Assembly (NCBI GenBank): GCA_033782935.1
Contig: JAWQEG010000731.1
Location: 728,690 to 792,689, forward strand
DNA length: 64,000 nt
From: Petrolisthes cinctipes
Taxonomy: Eukaryota; Arthropoda; Malacostraca; Decapoda; Porcellanidae
Direction: 5' to 3'
Part shown: positions 41,654 to 55,454 of the stretch, in pieces
Position numbering within the stretch: the first letter of the stretch is position 1
How the letters are laid out: each line of letters opens with the position of its first letter
The notes under the pieces: model-generated
Told to the model about the DNA's origin: nothing
The model's input: only the letters and a program-made list of their open reading frames with translations
Databases searched by the model: none
Position numbers and translations under genes: made by a program

Positions 41654-44600
41654 GATGCATGCACATATCGACTTTTTGCACCTAAAATATCGATTTTGGG
41701 CATGTTTTGGGTCTGTATCTTGAAAACATTTTAGCATGGAGTAGGCATATACAGGTTGCTTCTGGGACCAAAAAATACCGAATTTTCGGGTGTTTTGAGC
41801 CTAGATTTGAGATATAAACGAGTACAGAAGATGCATGCACATATCGACTTGGGACACCTAAAATATAAATTTTTAGCATGTTTTAAACCTATATTTTAAA
41901 AACATTCTAGCACTGAGTAAGCATGTACAGATCGCTTCAGGAAATTAAAACTATTGAATATTCGGGTGTTTGAGCCTGAATTTGAGATGTAAACCGGTAC
42001 TGAAGATACATGCACATATCGACTTTTTGCACCTAAAATATCGATTTTAAGCTTGTTTTGGGTCTGTATCTTGAAAACATTCTAGCAAGAAGTAGGCATG
42101 TACAGATCGTTTCTGGGACCCAAAAATACCAAATTTTCGGGTGTTTTGATCCTGAATTTGAGATATAAACGCGTGCAGAAGATGCATGCACATATCGAAT
42201 TTGGGCACCTAAAATATCGATTTTCAGCATGTTTTATGGCCTGTATTTTTAAGGTACTCTAACACTGAGTAGGCATGTATACCAGATCGTTTCTGGAACC
42301 CAAAAATACCGAATTTTCGGGTGTTTAGAGCCTTAATTTAAGTATAAACGGGTACAGAAGATGCATGCACATATTGACTATGGGCAGCTAAAATATCGAT
42401 TTTCAGCATGTTTTGGGCATGTATTTTGAAAATACTTAAACACGAGGTAGGCATATACAGATTGCATCTAGGACCCAAAAACATCGACTTTTCGGGTGTT
42501 TTGAGCCTAAATTTGAGATATAAACTGGTACAGAATATCTATGCATACATCGACTTGGGACACCTAAAATATCGATTTTTAGCATATTTTAAGCCTATAT
42601 TTTGCAAACATTCTAGCACTGAGTAGGCATGTACAGATCTCTTCTTGGACCCAAAAATATCGAATTTTTGGGTGTTTTGAGCCTGAATTTGAGATATAAA
42701 CGGGAACAGAAGATGCATGCACTTATAGACTATGGGCAGCTAAAATATCGATTTTCAGCATGTTTTGTGCATGTATTTTGAAAATACTCTAACACGGAGT
42801 AGGCATGTACAGATCGCGTCTGGGACCCAAAAATATCGAATTTTCGAGTGTTTTCATCTTGAATTTGAGATATAAATGGGTACAGAACATGCATGCACTT
42901 ATTGACTTGGGACACCTAAAATATCGATTTTTAGCATGTTTTGAGCCTATATTTTGAAAACATTCTAGGACTGAGTAGGCATGTACAGATCGCTTCTGGA
43001 ACCCAAAAATATTGAATTTTCGGGAGTTTTGAGCCTGAATTTGATATGTAAACAGGTAATGAAGATGCATGCACATATCGACTCTTTGCACCTAAAATAT
43101 CGATTTTGAGCATGTTTTGGGTCTGTATTGTGAAAATACTCAAACAAGAAGCAGGCATGTACAGATCGCTTCTTTGACACAAAAATATCGAATTTTCGGG
43201 TGTTTTGAGCCTGAATTTGAGATATAAACGGGTACAGAAAATATATGCACATATCGACTTTGGTCACCTAAAATATAGATTTTTAGCTTGTATTGGGCCT
43301 ATATTTTAAAAATATTTTATTACTGAGTAGGCATGTACAGATCGCTTCTGGAACCAAAAATATCGAATTTTCGTGTGTTTTGAGCCTGCATTTGAAATAT
43401 AAACGGCTACTGAAGATGCATGCACATATCGACTTTTTGCACGAAAAATATCGATTTTGAGCATATTTTGGGTCTGTATCTTGAAAACATTCTAGCAAAG
43501 AGTAGGCATGTACAAGTCGCTTCTGGGACCCAAAAATATCGAATTTTCGGGTGTCTTGAGTCTGAATTTGAGATATAAACGGGTACAGAAGATGCATGCA
43601 CATATCGACATTGGGCACCTAAAATATCGATTTTTAGCATGTATTGGGCTTTTATTTTGAAAATATTCTAGCACTGAGTAGGCATGCACAGATCGCTTCT
43701 GGGACACAAAAATACCGAATTTTTGGGAGTTTTGAGATTGAATTTGAGATATAAACGGGTACAGTACAGAAGATGCATGCACATATCAACATTGGGCATC
43801 TAAAATATCGATTTTTAGTATGTTTTAGGTCTGTATCTTGAAAACATTCTAGCTTTGCGTAGGCATGTACAGATCGCTTCTGGGACCCAAAAATATCGAA
43901 TTTTCGGGTGTTTAGACCCTGAATTTAAGATATAAACGGGTACAGAAGATGCATGCACATATTGACTATGGGCAGCTAAAATATCGATTTTCAGCATGTT
44001 TTGGGCATGTATTTTGAAAATACTTAAACATGGAGTAGGCATATACAGATTGCATCTAAAACCCAAAAATATCGAATTTTCGGGTGTTTTTAGCCTGAAT
44101 TTGAGATATAAACGGGTACTGAATAAGCATGCACATATCTACTTTAGACACCTAAAATATCGATTTTTAGCATGTTTTAGGCCTATATTTTAAAAATACT
44201 CTAACACAGAGTAGGCATGTACAGATCGCTTCTGGGACCCAAAAATATCTAATTTTCGGGTGTTTTGAGCCTGAATTTGGGATATAAACGGGTACAGAAG
44301 ATACATACACATATTGACTTTGGGCACCTCAAATATCGATTTTTAGCATGTTTTGGGCCTGTATTTTGAAAATACTCGAACACGGAATAGGCATGTACAG
44401 ATTGCTTCTGGGGCCCAAAAACATCGAATTTTCGGGAATTTTGAGCCTGCATTTGAGATATAAACGAGTACTGAAGATGCATGCACATATCCAATTTTTG
44501 CACCTAAAATATCGATTTAGAGCATATTTTAGGTCTGTATCTTGAAAACATTCTAGCAAAGAGTAGGCATGTACAAGTCGCTTTTGGGACCAAAAAATAT

Positions 44601-46570
44601 CGAATTTTCGGGTGTCTTGAGTCTGAATTTGAGATATAAACGGGTACAGAAGATGCATGCTCATATCCACTTTGGGCACCTAAAATATCGATTTTTAGCA
44701 TGCTTTGGGCCTATATTTTGAAAGTATTCTAGCAATGAGTAGGCATGTACAGATCGCTTCTGGGACCAAAAAATATCGAATTTTCGGGTGTTTTCAGCCT
44801 GAATATGGGATATAAACGGGTATAGAAGATGCATACTCATATTGACTTTGGGAACCTAAAATGTCGATTTTGAGCATGTTTTGGGCCTGTATTTTTAAAA
44901 TACTCTAACACGGAGTAGGCAAGTAAAGATCGCTTCTGGGACCCAAAATTATCGAATTTTCGTGTGTTTTGAGCCTGAATTTGAGATATAAACCAGTACA
45001 GAAAATGCATGCTCATATCGACATTTAGCACCTAAAATATCGATTTTTAGCATGCTTTAAACCTATATTTTGAAAACATTTTAGCACTGAGTAGGCATGT
45101 AAATATCCCTTCTGGGACCCAAAATTATAGAAATTTCGGGTGTTTTGAGCCTGAATTTGAGATATAAACCGGTACAGAAAATGCATGCTCATATCGACAT
45201 TTAGCACCTAAAATATCGATTTTTAGCATGTTTTGGGCCTACATTTAAAAAATATTCTAGCACTGTACAGATCGCTTCTGGGACCCTAAAATATCGAATT
45301 TTCGGGTGCTTTGAGCCTGAATTTGAGATATAAACGGGTACAGAAGATGCATGCACATATCGACTTTGGGCATCCAAAATATCGATTTTTAGCATGTTTT
45401 AAGCCAATATTTTGAAAACATTCTATCACTGAGTAGACATGTACAGATCGCTTCTGGGACTAAAAATATCGAATTTTCGGGTGTTTTGACCCTGAATTTG
45501 GGATATAAATGGGTACAGAAGATGCATACACATATTGACTTTGGGCACCTCAAATATCTATTTTCAGCATGTTTTGGGCCTGTATTTTGAAAGTAGTCTA
45601 ACACGGAGTAGGCTTCTACAGATCGCTTCTGGGACCCAAAAATATTGAATTTTAGCGTGATTTGAGCCTGAATTTGAGATATAAACGGGTACAGAAGATG
45701 CATGCACATATCGACTATGTGGAGCTAAAATATTGATTTTCAGCATGGTTTAGGCATGTATTTTTAAAACATTCTAGCACTAATTAGACATGTACAGATC
45801 GCTTCTGGGACACAAAAATATCGAATTTTCGGGTGTTTTAAGCCTGAATTTGGGATATAAACGGGTACAAAAGATGTATGCACATATCGACTTTTTGCAC
45901 CTAAAATATCGATTTTGAGCATGTTTTGGGTCTGTATTTTGAAAACATTCTAGCATAGAGTAGGCATGTACAGATCTCTAATGGGACCCAAAAATATCGA
46001 GTTTTCGGGTGTTTTGAGCCAGAATTTGAGATATAAACAGGTACAGAAGATGCATGCAGATATCGACATTTAGCACCTAAAATATCGATTTTTAGCATGT
46101 TTTGGGCCTATATTTTAAAAATATTCTAGGACTGAGTAGGCATGTACAGATCGATTCTGGGGCCCAAAAATATCGAATTTTTGGGTGTTTTTAGCCTGAA
46201 TTTTGGATATAAACGGGTATAGAAGATGCATACACATATTGACTTTGGGAACCTAAAATATCGATTGTGAGCATGTTTTTGGCCTGTATTTTGAAAATAC
46301 TCTAACACGGAGTAGGCATGTAAAGATCGCTTCTGGGACCCAAAGTTATCGAATTTTCGGGTGTTTTGAGCCTGAATTTGAGATATAAACCGGTACAGAA
46401 AATACATGCTCTTATCGACATTTAGCACCTAAAATATCGATTTTTAGCATGTTTTGGGCCTATATTTTAAAAATATTCTAGGACTGAGTAGGCATGTACA
46501 GATCGATTCTGGGACCCAAAAATATCGAATTTTCGGGTGTTTTGAGCCTGAATTTGAGATATAAACGGGT
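41654..46570. repeat. Higher-order satellite unit, copy 3
   Basis: About 28 monomers. It matches 12190-13225 at its start (offset 29464), then 17840-18201 (offset 24890), then both 13472 onward and 18750 onward, then 20489-20997 (offset 24712) and 21590-21892 (offset 24536). It contains the run near 42690-43500 present in copy 2 but absent from copy 1. It shares the 10-bp internal deletion (GCACTGTAC) near 45261. Confidence 0.88.
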
Positions 46571-49200
46571 ACAAAAGATGTATGCACATATCTACTTTTT
46601 GCCCCTAAAATATCGATTTTGAGCATGTTTTGGGTCTGTATTTTGAAAACATACTATCACTGAGTAGACATGTACAGATTGCTTCTGGGACCCAGAAATA
46701 TCGAATTTTCGGGTGTTTTGAGCCTGAATTTGGGATATAAACAAGTACAAAAAATGTATTCACATATCGAATTTGGACACCTAAAATATCGAATTTTAGC
46801 ATGTTTTAGGCCTATATTTTAAAAACATTCTAGCACTAAGTAGACATGTACAGATTGCTTCTGGGACACAAAAATATCGAATTTTCGGGTGTTTTAAGCC
46901 TGAATTTGGGATATAAACGGGTACAAAAGATGTATGCACATATCTACTTTTTGCCCCTAAAATATCGATTTTGAGCATGTTTTGGGCCTATATTTTAAAA
47001 ATATTCTAGGACTGAGTAGGCATGTACAGATCGATTCTGGGACCCAAAAATATCGAATTTTCGGGTGTTTTGAGCCTGAATTTGAGATATAAACGGGTAC
47101 AGAAGATGCATTCACATATCGACTTTGGGCACCCAAAATATCGATTTTTAGTATGTTTTGGGCCAAAATTTTGAAAATATTCTATCACTGAGTAGGCATG
47201 TACAGATCGCTTCTGAGACCCAGAAATATCGAATTTTCGGGGGTTTTGAGCCTGAATTTGGGATATAAACGGGTAGAAAAGATGTATGCACATATCTACT
47301 TTTTGCACCTAAAATATCGATTTTGAGCATGTTTTAAGTCTGTATTTTGAAAACATTCTAGCATAGAGTAGGCATGTACAGATCGCTTCTGGGACCCGAA
47401 AATATCGAATTTTCGAGTGTTTTGAGCCTGAATTTGAGATATAAACGAGTACAGAAGATGCATGCACATATCGACTTTGGGCACCCAAAATATCGATTTT
47501 TAGTATGTTTTGGGCCAAAATTTTGAAAATATTCTATCACTGAGTAGGCATGTACAGATCGCTTCTGAGACCCAGAAATATCGAATTTTCGGGTGTTTTG
47601 AGCCTGAATTTGGGATATAAACGGGTAGAAAAGATGTATGCACATATCTACTTTTTGCCCCTAAAATATCGATTTTGAGCATGTTTTAAGTCTGTATTTT
47701 GAAAACATTCTAGCAAAGAGTAGGCATGTACAGATCGCTTCTGGGACCCGAAAATATCGAATTTTCGAGTGTTTTGAGCCTGAATTTGAGATATAAACGG
47801 GTACAGAAGATGCATGCACATATCGACTTTGGGCACCCAAAATATCGATTTTTAGTATGTTTTGGGCCAAAATTTTGAAAATATTCTATCACTGAGTAGA
47901 CATGTACAGATTGCTTCTGGGACCTAGAAATATCGAATTTTCGGGTGTTTTGAGCCTGAATTTGGGATATAAACAAGTACAAAAAATGTATTCACATATC
48001 GAATTTGGACACCTAAAATATCGAATTTTAGCATATTTTAGGCCTATATCTTAAAAACATTCTAGCACTAAGTAGACATGTACAGATTGCTTCTGGGACA
48101 CAGAAATATCGAATTTTCGGGTGTTTTAAGCCTGAATTTGGGATATAAACGGGTACAAAAGATGTATGCACATATCTACTTTTTGAACCTAAAATATCGA
48201 TTTTGAGCATGTTTTGGGTCTGTATTTTGAAAACATTCTATCACTGAGTAGACATGTACAGATTGCTTCTGGGACCCAGAAATATCGAATTTTCGGGTGT
48301 TTTGAGCCTGAATTTGGGATATAAACAAGTACAAAAAATGTATTCACATATCGAATTTGGACACCTAAAATATCGAATTTTAGCATGTTTTAGGCCTATA
48401 TTTTAAAAACATTCTAGCACTAAGTAGACATGTACAGATTGCTTCTGGGACACAAAAATATCGAATTTTCGGGTGTTTTAAGCCTGAATTTGGGATATAA
48501 ACGGGTACAAAAGATGTATGCACATATCTACTTTTTGCCCCTAAAATATCGATTTTGAGCATGTTTTGGGCCTATATTTTAAAAATATTCTAGGACTGAG
48601 TAGGCATGTACAGATCGATTCTGGGACCCAAAAATATCGAATTTTCGGGTGTTTTGAGCCTGAATTTGAGATATAAACGGGTACAGAAGATGCATGCACA
48701 TATCGACTTTGGGCACCCAAAATATAATAATAAATATCGAATTTTCGGGTGTTTTGAGCCTGAATTTGGGATATAAACGGGTAGAAAAGATGTATGCACA
48801 TATCTACTTTTTGCCCCTAAAATATTGATTTTGAGCATGTTTTAAGTCTGTATTTTGAAAACATTCTAGCAAAGAGTAGGCATGTACAGATCGCTTCTGG
48901 GACCCGAAAATATCGAATTTTCGAGTGTTTTGAGCCTGAATTTGAGATATAAACGGGTACAGAAGATGCATGCACATATCGACTTTGGGCACCCAAAATA
49001 TCGATTTTGAGCATGTTTTTGGCATCTATTTTGAAAATACTCTACTACGAAGTAGGCATGTACAGATCGCTTCTGGGACACAAAAACATCGAATTTTTGG
49101 GTGTTTTGAGCCAGAATTTCAGATATATACGGGTACAGAAGATGCATGCACATATCGACTTTGGACACCTAAATTATAGATTTTTAGCATGTTTTGAGTC
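46571..49200. repeat. Satellite array, block C' with dimer repeats
   Basis: About 15 monomers related to 24700-25400. Bases 46605-46978 repeat at 48189-48562 (offset 1584, nine monomers). Inside lies a 352-bp dimer repeated in tandem from about 47120. A hybrid junction at about 48720-48732 has lost one half-monomer. No gene is seen. Confidence 0.92.
47120..47990. repeat. Dimeric higher-order repeat, 352-bp period
   Basis: Alternating monomer types: one with TTTTTAGTATGTTTTGGGCC, the next with AAGTCTGTATTTTGAAAACA. They repeat with a 352-bp period about two and a half times. Within a period the two monomers differ more from each other than from their counterparts 352 bp away. Confidence 0.75.
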
Positions 49201-50519
49201 TATATTTTGAAAACTTTCTAGCACTAAGTAGGCATGTACAGATCGCTTCTGGAACCCAAAAATATTGAATTTTGGGGGGTTTTGTGCCTAAATTTGAGAT
49301 ATAAACGGGTACTGAAAATGCATGCACATATCGACTTTTTGCACCTAAAATATCGATTTTGAGCATGTTTTGGGTCTGTATTTTGAAAACATTCTAGCAA
49401 AGAGTAGGCATGTACAGATCGCTTTTGGGACCCGAAAATATCGAATTTTCGGGTGTTTTGAGCCTTAATTTGAGATATAAACGGGTATAGAAGATTCATG
49501 CAAATATCGACTTTGGGCACCCAAAATATCGATTTTGAGCATGTTTTGGGCATCTATTTTGAAAATACTCTAACATGATTTAGGCATGTACAGATCGCGT
49601 CTGGGACACAAAAATATCGAATTTTTGGGTGTTTTCAGCCTGAATTTCAGATATATTCGGGTGCAGAAGATGCATGCACATATCGACTGTGGACACCTAA
49701 ATTATGGATTTTTAGCATGTTTTGAGCCTATATTTTGAAAACTTTCTAGCACTGAGTAGGCATGTACAGATCGCTTATGGAACCCAAAAATATTGAATTT
49801 TCCGTTGTTTTGAGCCTGAATTTGAGATATAAACGGGTACTGAAGATGCATGCAGATATCGACTTTGGGCACCCAAAATATCGATTTTTAGCATGTTTTG
49901 GGCCTATAATTTGAAAGTATTCTAGCAATGAGTAGGCATGTACAGAACGCTTCTGGGACACAAAAATATCGAATTTTCGGGTGTTTTCAGCCTGAACTTG
50001 GGATATAAACGGGTATAGAAGATGCATACACATATTGACTTTGGGAACCTAAAATATCGATTTTGAGCATGTTTTGGGCCTGTATTTTGAAAGTACTCTA
50101 ACACGGAGTAGGCATGTACAGATCTCTTCTGGGACCCAAAAATATCGAGTTTTCGGGTGTTTTGAGCCTGAATTTGATATATAAACGGGTACAGAAGATG
50201 CATGCACATATTGACTTTGGACACCTAAAATATTGAATTTTAGCATGTTTTAAGCCTATATTTTGAAAACATTCTGGCACTGAGTAGACATGTACAGATC
50301 GCTTCTTGGACCCAAAAATACCGAATTTTCGGGTCTTTTGAGCCTGAATTTGGGATATAAACGGGTACAGAAGATGCATACACATATTGACTTTGGGCAC
50401 CTCAAATATCGATTTTAGTATGTTTTAGGCCTGTATTTTGAAAATACTCTAACAAGGAATAGGCATGTACAGATCGCTTCTGGGACCCAAAAATATTGAA
50501 TATTCGGGTATTTTTAGCC

Positions 50520-51560
50520 TTAATTTGAGATATAATCGGGTACAGAAGATGCATGCACATATCGACTTTGGGCAGATAAAATATCAATTTTCAGCATGTT
50601 TTGGGCCTGTATTTTGAAAGTACTCTAACACGGAGTAGGCATGTTCAGATCGCTTCTGGGACCCCAATATATCGAATTTTCGGTTGTTTTGAGCCTGAAT
50701 TTGGGATATAAACGGGTACAAAAGATGTATGCACATATCGACTTTGGACACCTAAATTATAGATTTATAGCATGTTTTGAGCCTATATTTTGAAAACGTT
50801 CTAGCACTGAGTTGGCATGTACAGATCGCTTCTGGAACCCAAAAATATTGAATTTTCCGTGGTTTTGAGCCTGAATTTGAGATATAAACGGGTACTGAAG
50901 ATGCATGCACATATCGACTATGTGGAGCTAAAATATCGATTTTCAGCATGTTTTGGGCATGTATTTTGAAAATATTCTAACACGGAGTAGGCATGTACAG
51001 ATCGCTTCTGGGACCCAAAAATATCGAATTTTTGGTTGTTTTGAGCCTGAATTTGAGATATAATCGGGTACTGAAGATGCATGCACATATCGACTTTTAG
51101 CACCTAAAATATCGATTTTGAGCATGTTTTGGGTCTGTATTTTATAAAACATTCTAGCAAAGAGTAGGCATGTACAGATTGCTTCTGGGACCCAAAAATA
51201 TCGATTTTTCGGGTGTTTTGAGCCTGAATTTGAGATATAAACGGGTACAGAAGATGCATGCACATATCGACTTTGGGCACCCAAAATATTGATTTTGAGC
51301 ATGTTTTAGGCATCTATTTTGAAAATACTCTAACACGAAGTAGGCATGTACAGATCGCTTCTGGGACACAAAAATATTGAATTTTTGGGTGTTTTGAGCC
51401 TGAATTTGAGATATAAACGGGTACTGAAGATGCAGGCACATATCGACTTTTTGTACCTAATATATCGATTTTGAGCATGTTTTGGGTCTGTATCTTGAAA
51501 ACATTCTAAATCGGAGTAGGCATGTACAGATTGCTTCTGGGACACAAAAATATCTAATTT
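50520..51560. repeat. Local duplication, left copy (offset 1233)
   Basis: About six monomers repeated at 51753-52793, including the GGGCAGATAAAATATCAATT variant and the TTTTATAAAACATTCTAGC variant in the same order. The offset is seven monomers plus one base. A further copy of part of it (51240-51370) appears at 51592-51722. Confidence 0.85.
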
Positions 51561-51752
51561 TCGGGTGTTTTGAGCCTGAATTTGAGATATAAACGGGTAC
51601 AGAAGATGCATGCACATATCGACTTTGGGCACCCAAAATATTGATTTTGAGCATGTTTTAGGCATCTATTTTGAAAATACTCTAACACGAAGTAGGCATG
51701 TACAGATCGCTTTTGGGACACAAAAATATTGAATTTTTGGGTGTTTTGAGCC

Positions 51753-52793
51753 TGAATTTGAGATATAATCGGGTACAGAAGATGCATGCACATATCGACT
51801 TTGGGCAGATAAAATATCAATTTTCAGCATGTTTTGGGCCTGTATTTTGAAAGTACTCTAACACAGAGTAGGCATGTTCAGATCGCTTCTGGGACCCCAA
51901 AATATCGAATTTTCGGTTGTTTTGAGCCTGAATTTGGGATATAAACGGGTACAAAAGATGTATGCACATATCGACTTTGGACACCTAAATTATAGATTTA
52001 TAGCATGTTTTGAGCCTATATTTTGAAAACGTTCTAGCACTGAGTAGGCATGTACAGATCGCTTCTGGAACCCAAAAATATTGAATTTTCCGTAATTTTG
52101 AGCCTTAATTTGAGATATAAACGGGTACTGAAGATGCATGCACATATCGACTATGTGGAGCTAAAATATCGATTTTCAGCATGTTTTGGGCATGTATTTT
52201 GAAAATATTCTAACACGGAGTAGGCATGTACAGATCGCTTCTGGGACCCAAAAATATCGAATTTTCGGTTGTTTTGAGCCTGAATTTGAGATATAATCGG
52301 GTACTGAAGATGCATGCACATATCGACTTTTAGCACCTAAAATATCGATTTTGAGCATGTTTTGGGTCTGTATTTTATAAAACATTCTAGCAAAGAGTAG
52401 GCATGTACAGATTGCTTCTGGGACCCAAAAATATCGATTTTTCGGGTGTTTTGAGCCTGAATTTGAGATATAAACGGGTACAGAAGATGCATGCACATAT
52501 CGACTTTGGGCACCCAAAATATTGATTTTGAGCATGTTTTAGGCATCTATTTTGAAAATACTCTAACACGAAGTAGGCATGTACAGATCGCTTCTGGGAC
52601 ACAAAAATATTGAATTTTTGGGTGTTTTGAGCCTGAATGTGAGATATAAACGGGTACTGAAGATGCAGGCACATATCGACTTTTTGTACCTAATATATCG
52701 ATTTTGAGCATGTTTTGGGTCTGTATCTTGAAAACATTCTAAGAAGGAGTAGGCATGTACAGATTGCTTCTGGGACACAAAAATATCTAATTT
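51753..52793. repeat. Local duplication, right copy (offset 1233)
   Basis: Partner of 50520-51560, adjacent in tandem. Few differences are visible; the copies diverge again at about 52794. Confidence 0.85.
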
Positions 52794-55454
52794 TCGGGCG
52801 TTTTAAGCCTGAATTTGAGATATAAACGGGTAGAGAAGATGCATGCACATATCGACTTTGGGCACCCGAAATATCGATTTTTAGTATGTTTTAAGCCTAT
52901 AATTTCAAAACATTCTGGCACTGAGTAGACATGAAGAGATCGCTTCTGGGACTCAATAATATCGAATTTTCGGATCTATTGAGCTTGAATTTGGGATATA
53001 AACGGTTACAGAAGATGCATACACATATTGACTTTGGGCACCTCAAATATCGATTTTCAGCATGTTTTTGGCATGTATTTTGAAAATACTCTAACAAGGA
53101 ATAGGCATGTACAGATCGCTTCTGGGACCCAAAAATATCGAATTTTTGGGTATTTTGAGCCTGAATTTGAGATATAATCGAGTACAGAAGATGCATGCAC
53201 ATATCGACTTTGGGCACCTAAAATATCGATTTTCAGCATGTTTTATGGCCTGTATTTTGAAAGTACTCTAACACGAAGTAGGCATGTACAGATCGCATCT
53301 GGGACCCAAAATATTGAATTTTCGGGTGTTTTGAGCCTGAATTTGAGATATAAACGGGTACAGAAGATGCATTCACATATCGACTATGGGCAGCTAAAAT
53401 ACCGATTTTCAGCATGTTTTGGCCATGTATTTTGAAAATACTCAAACACGGAGTAGGCATATACAGATCGCTTCTGGGACCCAAAAATATTGAATTTTCG
53501 GGTGATTTGAGCCTGTATTTGAGATATAAACGGGTACAGAAGATGCATGCACATATCGACTATGTGAAGCAAAAATATCGATTTTCAGCATGTTTTGGGC
53601 ATGTATTTTGAAAATACTCTAACACGGAGTAGGCATGTACAGATCGCTTCTGGGACCCACAAATATCGAATTTTCGGTTGTTTTGAGCCTGAATTTGAGA
53701 TATAATCGTGTACTGAAGATCCATGCACATATCGACTTTTAACACCTAAAATATCGATTTTGAGCATGTTTTGGGTCTGTATTTAAAAAAAAAATTCTAG
53801 CAAAGAGTAGGCATGTACAGATCGCTTCTGGGACCCAAAAATATTGAATTTTCGGGTATTTTTAGCCTGAATTTGTGATATAATCGGGTACAGAAGATGC
53901 ATGCACATATCGACTTTGGGCAGATAAAATATCAATTTTCAGCATGTTTTGGGCCTGTATATTGAAAGTACTCTAACACGGAGTAGGCATGTTCAGATCG
54001 CTTCTGGGACCCAAAAATATTAAATTTTCGGGTGATTTGAGCCTGAATTTGAGATATAATTGGGTACTGAAGATGCATGCACATATCGACTTATAGCACC
54101 TAAAATATCGATTTTGAGCATGTTTTGGGTCTGTATATTATAAAACATTCTAGCAAAGAGTAGGCATGTACAGATCGCTTATGGGACCCAAAAATATCGA
54201 TTTTTCGGGTGTTTTGAGCTTGAATTTGAGATATAAACTGGTACAGAAGATGCATGCACATATCGACTTTGGGCACCCAAAATATCGATTTTAAGCATTT
54301 TTTTGGCATCTATTTTGAAAATACTCTAACACGAAGTAGGCATGTACAGATTGCTTCTGGGACACAAAAATATTGAATTTTCGGGTGTTTTGAGCCTGAA
54401 TTTGAGATATAAACGGGTACTACAGATGCAGGCACATATCGACTTTTTGCACCTAATATATCGATTTTGAGCATGTTTTGGGTCTCTATCTTGAAAACTT
54501 TCTAAGAAGGAGTAGGCATGTACAGATGGCTTCTGGGACACAAAAATATCTAGTTTTCGGATGTTAGAGCCTGAATTTGGGATATAAACGGGTACAAAAG
54601 ATGTATGCACATATCGACTTTGGACACCAAAAATATTGATTTTTAGCATGTTTTAAGACTATATTTTGAAAACATTCTGGTACTGAGTAGACATGTACAG
54701 ATCGCTTCTGGGACCCCAAAATACCGAATTTTCGGATCTTTTGAGCCTGAATTTGGGATATAAACGGGTACAGAAGATGCATACACATATTGACTTTGGG
54801 CACCTCAAATATCGATTTTCAGCATGTTTTAGGCCTGTATTTTGAAAATACTCTAACAATGAATAGGCATGTACAGATCGCTTCTGGGACCAAAAAATAT
54901 CGAATTTTTGGGTATTTTGAGCCTGAATTTGAGATATAAACGGGTTCAGAAGATGCATTCACATACCGACTTTGGACACCTAAATTATAGATTCTTAGCA
55001 TGTTTTGAGCCTATATTTTGAAAACTTTCTAGCTCTAAGTAGGCATGTACAGATCGCTTCTGGAACCCAAAAAAAATGAATTTTCCGTTGTTTCGAGCCT
55101 GAATTTGAGATATAAACGGGTACAGAAGATGCATGCACATATCGACTTTATGCACCTAAAATATCGATTTTCAGCATGTTTTGGGCCTGTATTTTGAAAG
55201 TACTCTAACACGGAGTAGGCATGTACAGATCTCTTCTGGGACCCAAAAATATCGAGTTTTCGGGTGTTTTGAGCCTGAATTTGAGATATAAACGGGTACA
55301 TAAGATGCATACACATATCGACTAAGGGCAGATAAAATATCGATTTTCAGCATGTTTTGGGCATGTATTTTGAAAATACTCTAACTCGGAGTAGGCATGT
55401 ACAGATCGCTTCTGGGACAAAAAAACATCGAATTTTCAGGAGTTTTGAGCCTTA

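Larger units (their letters stand above)
49201..55454. repeat. Satellite array, block D
   Basis: About 35 monomers. Variant order does not match blocks A to C over long stretches. Variants with AATTATAGATT in place of AATATCGATT are common (50757, 51987, 54974). It holds the 1233-bp duplication. Another expanded A run lies near 53785. No gene is seen. Confidence 0.92.
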
